Under the pieces are notes generated by a model. The model made no database searches and was not told where the DNA came from. It was given only the letters and a program-made list of their open reading frames with translations. From Pseudisothecium myosuroides (lineage: Eukaryota > Streptophyta > Bryopsida > Hypnales > Lembophyllaceae), in assembly GCA_951799445.1 (NCBI GenBank), contig OX637287.1:39709724-39773723 (forward strand): a DNA stretch of 64,000 nt, in the 5' to 3' direction. Both the position numbers and the translations under genes were made by a program. This document shows positions 10,746-22,018 of this stretch, one piece after another (positions within the stretch are counted from its first letter, which is position 1; each line of letters starts with the position of its first letter).

Positions 10746-13152
10746 GTTGTGAGTGCAGTGGTGCTTGGCCTTCTTCTGCTTGCCAAGCTGCTCACAAGCA
10801 GCAAATACAAGAATTTGCCTCCAGGCCCACGGGGTCTCCCTGTCATCGGTGCCTTGCACTTGTTGGGCAAATTCCCACAGCGGAATTTGACCAAACTGGC
10901 CGAGACTTATGGGCCACTGATGTCGTTATGGGTGGGGCCAAAGCTAGTTGTGGTGGCTACTTCCCCTGCAGCAGCGAAGGAGATTCTCAGGACTCAAGGC
11001 TCCAATTTCTCAGACCGAATGGCAACTTCTCTTTCAGATGTGATTGCTCCTGGAGGTATTGAAGTGCCTCCTCTTCCTCCCCTTGGGAATTAAATGGAAA
11101 CTCGACGTCTATGAAGATGTTGAATGTAAATAATGTGAATGCCATGGTAGTGGTGAGGGCCTTGTGGGTTGTTATTTCTGTAACAAGGCTCCATTTTCAA
11201 GTTGTTGGATATAACGTCAATGAATGAGGCCTAAAAGCAGAAACCCGTAATGCTAGAGCAATCCAAAGTTTTGGAAAATGACATGAATCTCCTTGTTCAA
11301 TAACTGAGTGATTGCCATTGTATACACTGAGTTTGGTTGAGGTTAGAAAGATGGTGTTCTAGATTGTTGTATTTTGTCTTCAAGTACGAAAGAGATAGAA
11401 GCTTGAGTGTCTAGAATGCTCAAGATGGTTAATAGTAGGATTGTAGAGTTCAGAAAAATTAAGGTGTGCACACCTATAATCAACACCAGTGACAATTGAG
11501 CACATGTCTAGGCACTTGAAAGTCCATTTTTGAACTTGAATTGAAAGTCATTTCATTTTAGTTGTTTTCAATTCAATTCAATTTTTGTAGTTTGAAACTC
11601 ATTGGTTTCAATAATTGTGACCATTTTTTATATCAGATATACTCATGACATCGGACTCACCTGTGAGACTGCACTTGAAGAAGATACTACACATGCAACT
11701 TAGCACCAACAAACAACTTCAACTAGCAACAAATGTACGAACAGAAGAAATTGACCATGTCATGTCTCTGATTCCTCAAGATGGTGTCACAATGGTCCCT
11801 GTGAGGAGCTACATTGAAGTGGCCATAGTTAACATCATGTCGCGTGTGATTCTCAAAAGGCGTTTCATGGCGATGACTTCTGGGAAGAAACATGACAAAG
11901 AAGAATTTGAGCAAGTGAGCAATTTTAGAAAGATTTTGGCGGACATCACCAAGCATTTACAAACTATGAATCCAGGAGACTTCATCCCCATGTTGAAGTG
12001 GATGGACATCCGTGGGCTTGAAAAACAAATGCGAGAGTTAAGAGAGAGAATGGATACTTTCATGTCCCCAATCATATCTGAGCATGTTGTGCAACGGAAG
12101 AATGGTTCTACTTTTGTCAAAGATATGATAGATGTCCTTTTAGACCAAATGGACGATGAGACATTGCAATTTGACATCACCAGTGACAACTTCAGGAGTA
12201 CATTATGGGTAAGAGTGCAATTCCTGTTCATCAAGTTGTAGCTATTGAGAGCTTATATGATTTATTTTTTTATAATTAAAAGACTTCACAGTTTGATTTG
12301 TTGAAGTTAAAAAGTGAAAGATAGTCACAAGTTGACCACTTGAAGGTACTTTATGTTGAAATTGATGATTTGTTTGTTAAAAAATTATAGGATGGAATTT
12401 GTACATGAAAGTTTTTATTCTATTGCCAATGTTTTTGAGCTACATTGCTAATCTTAGTTCTTCAAGTTTATCTTGTAAATAGGTTTAAATAACATACCAT
12501 TAATTTTTCTTTCTCTTTTGAAAAACAGAATGCTTTTACAGCAAGTATAAGCACAACTAGCGATACAATAGAATGGGCAATTGCAGAATGCATTCGCAGT
12601 CCTATTGTGATGATGAAGGTGCAAGCCGAGATTGACACTGTTGTGGGCAAGTCTCGAAGAGTGGAAGAAGCGGATGTTCCTAACCTCAAGTATTTACAAG
12701 CCGTCGTCAAAGAAAACTTTCGTCTTCACCCAGTAGGTCCACTATTATTTCCTCATTCAAATGAAAAACCTTGCCAGGTTTTTGGGTATGACATACCAGC
12801 AAAAGCACTAGTTTTAGTAAATGTTGGGGCAATCGCTCGAGATCCAAGCACGTGGAAGGATCCTATGACTTTCAAGCCTGAAAGATTTTTGGATGGGATG
12901 CCTCATGCTCACATGCAGGTTGAAGGCAGAAATTTTGAATTGCTACCGTTTGGAGCCGGGCGGAGACGATGTCCAGGCATCATGCTAGCTTCAACATTGG
13001 TTCATATTATGGTTGCAACTTTTATCCACTCATTTGATTGGTCTCTTCCTAATGGTTTGCAACCTACGGATTTAGATATATCTGAAGGGGATGTAAATGT
13101 GTTAGCTCACCCTTTGACTGCCATTCCAAAGGCTCGCTTACATATTCCTTAA
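10662..13152 (+). CDS. Cytochrome P450, plant A-type (CYP71 clan) monooxygenase
   Basis: Three exons fit without frame breaks: 10662-11055, 11637-12208 and 12529-13152, giving 529 residues, a usual plant P450 length. Visible features: an N-terminal hydrophobic anchor (about residues 29-44), the proline-rich hinge PPGPRGLP (53-60), ExxR as ENFR (384-387), PERF (439-442) and the heme loop FGAGRRRCPG with ligand Cys470. It should therefore be an ER-anchored haem-thiolate enzyme using a P450 reductase. The substrate cannot be told from sequence. The I-helix motif that normally reads A/G-G-x-D/E-T-T is here ASISTT (327-332), so the acidic residue used in oxygen activation is missing. This may mean altered chemistry or loss of function. 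The start is uncertain: Met at 10662 lies in a degenerate tandem repeat, Met at 10683 is an alternative, and a spliced upstream exon is possible. The intron 1 donor (GTATTG) is weak, but joins in frame to give ..APG-DILMTS... Confidence 0.85.
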
Positions 13153-14020
13153 ATTAATTAGCACCGTTGAAATAGCTATTTATGTACAGGGTTGTGATCA
13201 TCTTCAATTTTTTTGCAAGTATCACACTTTGTATAGATATGCAATAAATATTGTTTCTTACTTATACAATAATCATGAGTCTTTTAAGGCCATTATAGTG
13301 TGAAATTGTTTTTTTACCTATATTTGTGCATAACCATGTATATTGCTGATATCATAAATTCATGGAATTTAATATATGAATTTTCGGAATCTTCATTTAA
13401 ATAAACAATATGGGATTACAAATCTACACTTGTATGTGCACTTGTAAATGTATTTATATTTTTTCCATGTATATCATATTTGCATTTTGCATTTTGATTT
13501 TTATGTGTATATTTCATATTTGTCTCTGTACTTATATATACATATATGCACTTTTTTGAGGAGGCTTTTGTTTATTTAGCAAGTAAAAGTCTAGTGTTTT
13601 TAATGAACAGGGTTGGCTAGTGTTTGATGCACTATTCAGATGACTCTGGGATGCACTGCCACTGATGAAAGTCTCTCACTTTCCGTGATTTAAGGTAGTC
13701 TGCTCTACAAGCGACCATTTAAGGGCTGGTCTGCCTTTTTCACGGGTTTGCATGCACAAAAATATTTTTAAATCATTTTTCACAGAAAGAAAAATAGATG
13801 CCGAATGTAACACAAGTGGTTGCATACTTTTTGAAGTATTTTTGAATTAGTTATGAATTTTTAAAGATTTCTATTGTAGGTACCTATTTGTGACCCTAGG
13901 TTTCCCAAAATGCATCCACTTGCAACTTCTAAAGTGATTTGAGGAAATCAAGGCCAATGATTGGTTCTTGCATTAAAGAATATTTTTTTCTCGATTCAAT
14001 CAATGGCTAATGTGGTCCAT
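13153..14020. other. P450 3' flank and spacer
   Basis: Begins with the presumed 3' UTR (AATAAA-like AATAAATA near 13242). The rest is AT-rich sequence with no gene recognised. Confidence 0.4.
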
Positions 14021-14251
14021 TTAACCCTGGAATGACGCAGGGGGTGACCCTGGAAACCATGCATTGTATAACCGTAAGAGTCATTGGAATAAAAAAAATC
14101 CAGAAGTATTCATTGGAAGTCAAGCTACTGTAGATGTTCTCTACTTTCCACAAAAAATTCCAAGGAAGAATAGTTGTAGTTTTGTCCTACACTAGAGAAT
14201 TCCTTGTCATTCATCGGACACTTATTGTCTGCGGCGTCCTTCCTAGGTTAA
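14021..14251 (-). mobile_element. TTAA-flanked MITE, ~230 bp family
   Basis: 231 bp with TTAA at both ends (14021-14024, 14248-14251) and inverted termini CCCTGGAATGACGC / CCTAGGAAGGACGC. It shares internal blocks with copies at 21781, 27949, 32343, 33215 and 45464 (reverse of caatgagtgctttt, gtgtgaaaaggggag, actattcatcc, gatgaatgacaagagaatc). No coding capacity. Same piggyBac-like target and termini as the ~930 bp family but a different interior. Confidence 0.75.
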
Positions 14252-14939
14252 AGACCACCTCATATCCATTCAATAGCTTTTTGTAAGGTCAATTTCAAGA
14301 GGACGGTTGTTTTTGGAACAAATTACCGTATGTAGGGTTTTGTTGCAATTCTCTTGCTCAACTCTTGCTCCGTCCCCTTGCGCATTTTTTCTTGTGCATC
14401 TCACATTGTTTAAGGTAGTCTGCTCTAAAAGCAACTGTGCTCTAAAAGCAATCATGACATAAAAGTACATTTTGCTTTCTTCATTGTATCAATAGTGTAC
14501 ATTGTAGGAGGTGGTTGCTTTTAGTGACCACTGCAGTTTAACTTCAAAAATTTGTAACTAATTCCACAAAGGTCCAAAAAATGACTTGGATTAGATGCCA
14601 ATTTCATTTTTCTTCCTACAAAAATTTACTAAAAAATTGTGTCAAGAAGTTCAGATCTCCGAAAAGGGAATTAGCTCTTAAATAATTTAGGATTGTAAAC
14701 TACCTTCTCATGCATCACAAAATTCTTCTGTGATGAATTGACAAAAGTAATTGCACAATTATTGTCAAGCACTTCTTCTATGTTACTTTTGTTCATTTGG
14801 AAATACTATTACAACATAATATTGCCATTCATTATTACAATGCAGTTTAGGTACATCATTGATATTTGAGTTTGAAGTATTAAATTTGCACAATTACTAT
14901 TGTAGCTTCTTAGCAACTTGGGCATCTTTTTGCCTAATA
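14252..14939. other. Unassigned spacer
   Basis: AT-rich sequence. No gene or repeat recognised beyond short similarities (aaggtagtctgctct occurs at about 13693 and 14411). Confidence 0.4.
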
Positions 14940-15041
14940 CAGTAGAACCTCTCTAAGCTTATCGGTCTCGGACCGGTCTGACATGATTGGTTTACAAAGG
15001 TTTATCTGCTTACAGAGGTTTGACTTAGGGACATTCTATTG
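14940..15041. mobile_element. Small pogo/Emigrant-like MITE
   Basis: About 102 bp flanked by TA. Its left end CAGTAGAACCTCTCTAAG pairs imperfectly with the right end (reverse complement CAATAGAATGTCCCTAAG). CAGTARAACCTCT termini with TA target are those of the plant Emigrant/Lemi1 (pogo-type) elements, from established knowledge. Degenerate second copy at 24092-24271. Confidence 0.55.
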
Positions 15042-15579
15042 TAATTAGTGCAAAGAACAATTAAGCAATCCAAAAAATAATATATTAAAATCAAGCAATT
15101 TTTAAATATAATTAAAATAAGTTAGGCATTCATCCAAGTCGTTCTTCTAATTTTGTGGATGGTCATTGCTACTTTCATTTAAGGCAATCACATTTACCTA
15201 AACCCTTGTTTCGACTTCCAAACCCTAAACTCTCTAGCTTGTTTTTAAGGATTTTGTTAAATATAAGGGTTTGTTGTTTGTAAAAGATTGTGCTTTAAAA
15301 TGGTCAAAATGGCAAGGCAAAAACTTTGCAATGTATATTTACAATTATTGACAAAGAAGAGATGCAAGATTGTATAGAGCGAGTTGAATTTCTATGAATT
15401 AGGCAATTTTTACATGGCAAAAAAGTTAGTAATTTTTCAAAGATTTAGTGAACTACTTAATTATTTATTTCTGACTAAGCTATTAGGAAGTTATAGTATA
15501 ATGATTGAAAATGTATGACTTTAGTATTTTAGTAATGGGCGAGTGATTTTGTACAAGATTAGTAATTATTTAAGACACA
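15042..15579. other. Unassigned AT-rich spacer
   Basis: No gene, RNA gene or repeat that I can support. Confidence 0.4.
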
Positions 15580-15661
15580 CTACCTGTGTTTGGAAATAGT
15601 GTATCCATTCTCAATACAATCACCATTTAGAATTGATACATTAATTTCCAAATGGAGGGAG
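15580..15661. mobile_element. Degenerate Stowaway-like MITE
   Basis: 82 bp. The right end reads CCAAATGGAGGGAG followed by TA. The left end CTACCTGTGTTTGGAAATAG is its imperfect inverted repeat. CTCCCTCC termini with a TA target are typical of plant Stowaway elements. The left TA is mutated. Confidence 0.45.
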
Positions 15662-15889
15662 TATAAAGTTGAATGCCTTCATCACATAACATCATGTCTA
15701 TGCACTAAATCTACACTAACACTGCACTTTTTTATTTTCACAATTTGCACACAGAGTTCATACCACATTATTATAAAAACTAAAAACAATTTCTATATAC
15801 TGGCTCTGCACGACGAATGAAGTGAGGTTTTGGAAACATTGTGGTAGTGGTGTGTAGGGCCATGATTACAGTTTGGCATTTTTTTAACA

Positions 15890-16184
15890 CATTTATCCAT
15901 TTTTTTCCCATAGGCTTGAAGCTATCCACTTTTTTTAGGTAATTGGGCATTAAATTGACTAAAAACACACACCGTAAATAAACCTTGTACTCAATTTTGC
16001 CCACTTTTTTTTCTATAGGCTTGAAGCTGTCCACTTTCTCTTGAGGCAATTGGGCATTAAATTGCCTAGAAATACACATCAAGAGAAACCTTGTACTCAA
16101 TTTTGCCCACTTCCTTTGAAGCAATTGGGCATTGAATTGCCTAAAAAACACACCAGGGGAAGCCTTATATTCAATTTCTTCCAA
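15890..16184 (-). repeat. Three diverged ~90-105 bp tandem units with an open minus-strand frame
   Basis: Units share AATTGGGCATTAAATTG, CTTGTACTCAATTTTGCCCAC and ATAGGCTTGAAGCT. The minus strand stays open for 134 codons (16184-15780) through all three units, giving repeated FNAQL/K-V-D-S-F-K-P segments. I recognise no protein family. The frame may simply be a by-product of unit lengths divisible by three. Confidence 0.5.
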
Positions 16185-16570
16185 CCAAAAAAGTCTTATT
16201 TAATTTATAAAACTTAATTTGTACTTTTAAGCTACTAAGATGGAGGTGGGAAGCTCCACAATGACTAGGGGGTGGAAAGCTTGATAGCAATTAATAAAAA
16301 TTGTAAACAATTTATATGTGTGGTATAGGTGAATAAACAATTGTCTTTGTGGAGACAAATGGCAAAAATGCTAATTATGGTTATGACATAGTTTCTTTTG
16401 GCTGCACTCACCATATTGTGTACCATGTCAATGTAACTTTAGGTTGTTTGTGTGTCCTTGATAGTAGTATATAGTAGGCATTGAACTCTAGAACCACCCT
16501 GACCAATGAGGTTTATTCTAGAGACTTATGATTTCATTCTTATTGTAGGATCTTTTAGGAAAATCATATA
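16185..16570. other. Unassigned spacer
   Basis: AT-rich. No gene recognised. Confidence 0.4.
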
Positions 16571-17151
16571 CTCCCTCCGTCTCGAAATAAATCCGGGGTT
16601 TCTTAGAAATGGCTAGATTAATGCATGAATTGTTCCTATTTTCAAGGGATTGCGGAGACATTGTAGCTTCTACTAAACCCCACTAGATGTGAAAAAATGG
16701 AAGTTAAAAGTGAAGCAGCGCATGTTGAAAACAAGCGGCAAAAGTGAATTTTTTTTGTCCTTTTTGAAATTGCTCCAGTGGTATTAATTTTGATCATTCT
16801 TCAAGCAATGTTGGTGCAATGATGTTCATTGATGTCTATTGTATTCAATTCTAACAATATTTTGTGATTCAACTCCAAGAAATTCTCAACAAGAGATTTG
16901 TTAGTAGCTGTTTTTGTATAGTTTTGGGTTGAATTTTTTGCCGTTGATTGGTTAGAAGTTGCGTTTTGATTCCCTTTGCAACGATTGAATTGCTATAAAG
17001 TCTTCAGAGTGTGACATCTATAGATTCTTTTGCTTCAAGGTGTTTGAACTAGCTTCAGTTGTTGTTCATCAAGTTGTAGAGAGCCAATTCCGAATTTAAT
17101 TTGAGACAAGTATATTTGGAAAACCCTGGATTTATTTCGAGACAGAGGGAG
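16571..17151. mobile_element. Non-autonomous mariner/Stowaway element, 581 bp
   Basis: Flanked by TA (16569-16570 and 17152-17153). Terminal inverted repeats begin CTCCCTCCGTCTCGAAATAA on the left and CTCCCTCTGTCTCGAAATAA on the right (reverse complement), extending to AATCC(G/A)GGG. These are classic plant mariner-like/Stowaway termini. The interior has no transposase frame, so it is a deletion derivative or long MITE mobilised in trans. Confidence 0.9.
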
Positions 17152-17153
17152 TA

Positions 17154-20100
17154 TCACTCTATGGTTACCTTGTGAAATTTTAGTAGATATTTGTGAAAAA
17201 AGTTTGAGGTTTATTCTAGGTAACTATGTCTAGTTTCATTCTTATTAGACGGCCTTTTATAGAGTTGGATATCACTCTAATGGTGCTCTTGTAAAATTTT
17301 ACTAGATATTTGTCAAAAAATTTAAGCATTCAAAATGACATTGAAGGCCAAAATTGGTCTTTTTCCAATTTGCAAAAGGTACGGGATAAGACACTTATGC
17401 ACATCACAATGTTAGCAAAATTTGTCTTATTATTAGTTTTCAAAGATTCTTATTTATTTGAATTGAACATTATTTAAAAATATTGTTGCTACTTATGGTC
17501 TAAAATGTTTTAGAAGAAGTTATGCTTTTATTTACAACTTAGTCTTAGAATAAATAGAATGCATAGAATATCAATAATAATAATAATAATTTTTCAAATT
17601 TTATAATATGATTTATGCAATGAGAATCAAAGATGTCTTTAAAAAAATTCAATGCTCTCTATGAAAATATGTGTTAAGAGCATACTAAACTATAGTTCCA
17701 TGGAAGTCTAATTGAAAGCTAACATATTTTTTTTGTCACAACCATCTAAAAAACCTTGATCAAGCCATTTTAACAAACAAGCATGGCATGGCTACCACTA
17801 TGTCATTGTTTTGACAATGCTCAACAACATGATGGGGCCAGAATCCTGAATAATGCAAGAAAATGGAGAAATTCAAGAATTTTAAGAATTTTAAGAAGAT
17901 ACTATAGAAGGACTTATAGTTTATATTGTATACAAGGCTTGAATATGATAAAGGATAGGTTCTCAATTGCACCCTTGCAACTATTGCAATACTGAAAGTC
18001 AAGAAAAATTAGGGCATCATTCAAGTAGATCCAAGATGTGGAGCCCCATCAATTGTGCACTTTGGAAACAATATGCAAAAATTACACTATAGATGCTCTA
18101 AAATTATTAATTCTAACGACCATTAATTGAAAGTGATAAAATACTATAGATATTGCCAAAATATACTCCTAACATGTGTCATGCTTCAAAATTGAAATGT
18201 TATTAAAAAAACAATCATATTATTTTTTAAGGAAAATGCTAAAAAAAACAAAAAAAAAACATTTATATAAAGAGTGAAGTATTATAAAAAAATCCCAAAT
18301 GATTTTTGAATTTATTCTATACAATGATAGGAAAATTTTATTTCAAAATTGAACTTTTCAATGACTATAGAAATTATGCTATTGAAAGTACTAAAAATAT
18401 TAATTTTTGTAACTCTTGGACTAGTTGGCTTTCAAAAGCATTCAATATATGTTTCATAATGTAACTATTGTTGTAGAATGGTCTTCCAATTCCAAGTTTA
18501 TACAACCCAACAAACTTTCTTAAGTTTTAAATGAAATCTCTTTTTATATTTGAATTCAAATCTTAAGAAAATCAAAACAAAAAGCCTCAATAAAACTAAG
18601 GATGTTGGACTTACAATAAGTATATCCAAGATTGGCAAACTAAATTACATGAATATGGTTGTGTATACATTGTTGATTTTGGATATGGTATACGTACCTT
18701 AAAATCTTCATTGAAGAAGAATTATCCATTTCCTTTATATTCCTAATTAAAATACCTCCTTTATACCCCAATGACATTTATTTGCAACTTAAATTAGTCA
18801 AAAGTGAAGAAGACTTATCCATTTTCATTACCCTCCTAATAAAAAATACCTCCTTTATACCCCAATAACATTTACTTGCAACCTAAATTAGCCAAAAGTG
18901 TGAAGCAATGTAATTACATGCAACACGTTGGCATATTGGCAGTGAAAGTGTCTATATTGAGGTAGAAAATTACAGCTTATAAATATTAGTAGTCATTGAT
19001 TAGCTAAGGTTTCAATCATTGCCTTCCATCTTAGAATTATTCATTTGGATAATCATCATAAAGATACATGGACTAAATTCAACATAAATAGGATTGGAAA
19101 GGACAAGAATAGCCACTCTATGACCTACAATGAGAAGCTAAGTATTTTGACTTTGGCTGCCGATAAAATATCTATGTTGTTCTAATTTTTGCCAACCAGC
19201 TCCCAAAATATTCTACAACTCACAAGTCTATTACAATTGTTTCTATAACTTGATGAATCTAAATATGTACAAATATGTGCAATGACAAATGCAACAACAA
19301 TACGCTGTTCTACCAAATTCCATGGAGCTTAAATGTCGAAGCTTTGTGTGGCCCTGCCTTCACCAATGGCAACTGGTGAGTATCACCGACAACGAGAACC
19401 ACCGACATTCCGACGTCCCCACAGAACATCCGGTGAATGCATGTCGTACAGAAATTTGATAGTTCACATGAACCTAACGAAATCGGACCTGCCACTGTCA
19501 AGACCTACGGCACAATTTTAATCTCAAATTCACACTTCAAACGCACATTCACATGTTTCAGAGAATGCTTGAGCAACATTGACAGCACAATGTTGAAATG
19601 ACCTTTGAATCTCACTGTGAAAACCTTAATTCTGTCGAAGATTTGCCGTAAAAACATGGTACAAGAGTAGCAGGCCTCATTGACAGGTCCCCAAAAGCTG
19701 CTTCGTTAGAAAATGACACACTACATTTGCTTTGCATGCACTGTGCAAGTATGTCGAGAAAAGGGACATGGAGAGATGAGAGTTGTAGTTAAATTAACAC
19801 TACTCCAAATTCGTGATTGAAACGCAAAAAAACGGTTTGTGAAAACCTATTCATGACATAATTCAATAGATTTACACCTAAATTTTCACTGAAACAAGGT
19901 CAGCACCCCCGCTTAGAATGGATTTAAGGATAACTGTTCTGCTAGTCTAATTGCATAATCACCCTCTTTTAAGATCGCCTGAACAAAAATTCACTCGTAC
20001 AAAAATTCGAATGTAATACCCGACATATTGCAGGATTCCATACTCCGCATCCAGGTACATACCTTACGGAAACCAGTAAGGATCAATTCGTGTCTCAATG

Positions 20101-20588
20101 AAAAAAAATGAAACGTCACAAGACTGAATGCGGAATGCAAAACCCTAATGCAGGAAATCCACTCGTTTAACCTGTTTCCGCTGAAATTGGATTTCGAGAA
20201 GTTCTAATTCAAGCACAGAGAACTACAAACACTTTAGCATCAAGGAGAAATTCTAATCTCAGATCTGGGCTGCACTTCCAGAAAACAATTGTAATGCCCC
20301 ATATATTGGTCATACCAGCACCTTTACACGCAGGACTCCACTGTACATTTCTCATGAAACTTTGAGATACGTGATCAGTGCGTGTCTCAATGCCAAAATG
20401 AAACACCACAAGACTGGTTATGGAATGCGAAAACCTCTAGTAAGGGGAATTCAATCGTTTCCAGAGGAAATTGGATTCCGAGTGGCTCAAATCCCAAGAA
20501 CAGAGAATTACCATCAAGGAATGAGAAACCCTAATGCCTGAATTCCTGAATTCAATCATTGTACGAATGCAGAGAGTTTTCCGAAACC
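17154..20588. other. AT-rich spacer and presumed 3' flank of the complex I gene
   Basis: 17.15-19.3 kb is AT-rich with no gene. It contains a two-copy ~94 bp tandem duplication at about 18713-18902 (gaagaagaattatcc / gaagaagacttatcc ... cctcctttataccccaat). From about 19.3 kb the GC content rises. 20000-20225 and 20285-20520 are diverged direct duplicates (shared blocks tgtctcaatg, aaatgaaac, cacaagactg, ggaatgc, attggatt). This may be the 3' UTR or downstream region of the minus-strand gene at 20589. Confidence 0.5.
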
Positions 20589-20906
20589 CTAACTTGCCTC
20601 GGCTTCCTCCTGCGCTGCGAGGCGCTCCAGCGCCTGCTTGCGCGCCCACGTCTCGATCCGCGTGTCCGGCTTGGCCGTGAGTCCCACCGTGAGCATGACG
20701 GTGGCGAGAATGCCGGTGAGGTAGTAGGGCGCCTCCCAATCCTCCCATTTGCGCTTCTGGCCAGGCGCCAGGGGAGTCTCCCCGAAGAGAACGCCGTTGG
20801 GACCCTCTTGCGTGCCAGGCGCAAACCAACTGCCGCCCCCGCCGTGGCCTCCGCGCAGTCTCTGCATCTGCGTCACTCGGCGCACCATCCCCAACCTCGA
20901 CGCCAT
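20589..20906 (-). CDS. NDUFB11: Mitochondrial complex I subunit ESSS (NDUFB11-type)
   Basis: A single-exon frame of 105 residues starting at the ATG at 20906 (the frame extends a few codons upstream only through a non-ATG codon). The C-terminal half carries the conserved plant ESSS signature KRKWEDWE, then one membrane segment (PYYLTGILATVMLTVGL, about residues 61-77), then TAKPDTRIETWARKQALERL. The family is an accessory subunit of the membrane arm of NADH:ubiquinone oxidoreductase in the inner mitochondrial membrane. The N-terminus is basic and short, consistent with mitochondrial import. It has a Gly-rich HGGGGSW linker like other plant members. Length is as expected for the plant family. 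Neighbours are unrelated. Two bZIP-type ACGT boxes lie 130-160 bp upstream. I am confident about the family. Confidence 0.9.
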   Translation of the reverse strand: MASRLGMVRRVTQMQRLRGGHGGGGSWFAPGTQEGPNGVLFGETPLAPGQKRKWEDWEAPYYLTGILATVMLTVGLTAKPDTRIETWARKQALERLAAQEEAEAS

Positions 20907-21038
20907 CGCTGCTGCTGCCAAACCCAGAGTGGTGCGAGGAGCATCCGAGTGCGATGGCGGGTTGCGTTCTAAGTTACTGCTTGATGCTCCGGAGCAAAAC
21001 CGGAAGCTAAAATACCGTCTGATTCTGCACTAGGGTGT

Positions 21039-21067
21039 CCACGTCACATTTTCAAGGGTCCACGTCA
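21039..21067. promoter_or_regulatory. Pair of CCACGTCA (ACGT-core) boxes upstream of the complex I gene
   Basis: CCACGTCA occurs at 21039-21046 and again at 21060-21067, same orientation, start-to-start 21 bp (two helical turns). They sit 133-161 bp upstream of the ATG at 20906. ACGT-core elements of this G/C-box hybrid type are binding sites of plant bZIP factors. Actual use as a promoter element is inference. Confidence 0.5.
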
Positions 21068-21225
21068 CCTCACACCATTCACAAGATGACATGTGGCACT
21101 ATTATAACTAACATAACATTGTTCACCAAACCTTGAGTTCCCTTTTGTTTCCGCAGAAAGAGGAACCCTCCAAAGCTCCGAAACTTCTTGAAACTAAGAA
21201 CTTAAATCTACATAGGGGCCTAGGA

Positions 21226-21422
21226 CACTAGAAGAAAACTGTGTTGGAACCCACAAAACCATGTTGGATTGGTTTTGTTAAGTTTGTAGTTTCCAACGCA
21301 AAATTTTGTAGAATTCCAACGCAAAAATGCATTCCAACACAAAAATCTGCGTCAAAAACTAGAAACTCAACAAAACCAATCCCACATAGTGTTGTGATTT
21401 CCAACGCAGTTTTCTTCTAGCC
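21226..21422. mobile_element. CACTA-type foldback MITE, 197 bp
   Basis: Starts CACTAGAAGAAAACTG and ends with the inverted repeat CAGTTTTCTTCTAGcc (expected TAGTG, last two bases mutated). The arms are about 80 bp, including GTTGGAA and GGATTGGTTTTGTT. A 3 bp duplication GGA flanks both sides (21223-21225, 21423-21425). CACTA termini plus a 3 bp duplication are diagnostic for the CACTA (En/Spm) superfamily. No coding capacity. The hairpin would be near complete. Confidence 0.8.
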
Positions 21423-21780
21423 GGATGGACTAGCCCTAATAATGCAACAATACAATCATTTTATAAATCCACATGCAGGGATGGACTAAAGATGGGTCAG
21501 CCTTCACAATGCAATAGTACAATCACTGTTAACCTAGCCAATCACATCTCTCCTATTATAACTAAACACTCCCCAGGGTATCTAGGAAATAATGGTACTT
21601 CCAGTTAGGGGAGAGAATTCCAATGTGTAGCAATGTTATGAAAATACTCACTGAAATGGCTTACTTTATATCAAATGTGATCTTCAGGTAGGCTAGTCAA
21701 GCCCATCCCAAGCAACCAAAAATCCATACAAATAATAAATAAAACTAAAATTTTAAATTGTTTTCATTCATAGAATATAT
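21423..21780. other. Unassigned spacer
   Basis: No gene or repeat recognised. Confidence 0.4.
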
Positions 21781-22018
21781 TTAACCCTGAGTCCTTAAAG
21801 AATGCCACAACCATTTTCCAACCGATCAATGATAGAAAACTCTTTTATATAAGACAAAAATGCACTATTCATCCTCATAATTTTGTATAAAAAGGGGAGG
21901 TCTTCTAAAGTAGTTTGAATTCCAATGAGTGCTTTTGGATTTATTTTTTTAACCAATAATTCATATAGTACTAAAAGTGATGATATTCATGGTCACTAGC
22001 GCATCTTTTAAGGGTTAA
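21781..22018 (+). mobile_element. TTAA-flanked MITE, ~230 bp family
   Basis: 238 bp from TTAA at 21781 to TTAA at 22015-22018. The interior has the family blocks (cgatcaatgat..aaaactc, actattcatcctcat, ttgtataaaaaggggag, ccaatgagtgctttt, ggtcactagcgc). The right terminus is CTTTTAAGGG-TTAA. Confidence 0.75.

Noticed and set aside
11637..11680. Frameshift in P450 exon 2
   Set aside because: An alternative reading THDIGL... at first suggested a lost frame, but splicing after ..GCTCCTGGAG joins exon 1 and 2 in phase with no break.
20437..20829. 130-codon minus-strand and 137-codon plus-strand frames around the complex I gene
   Set aside because: They overlap the well-supported ESSS frame in other phases. 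GC-rich shadow frames.
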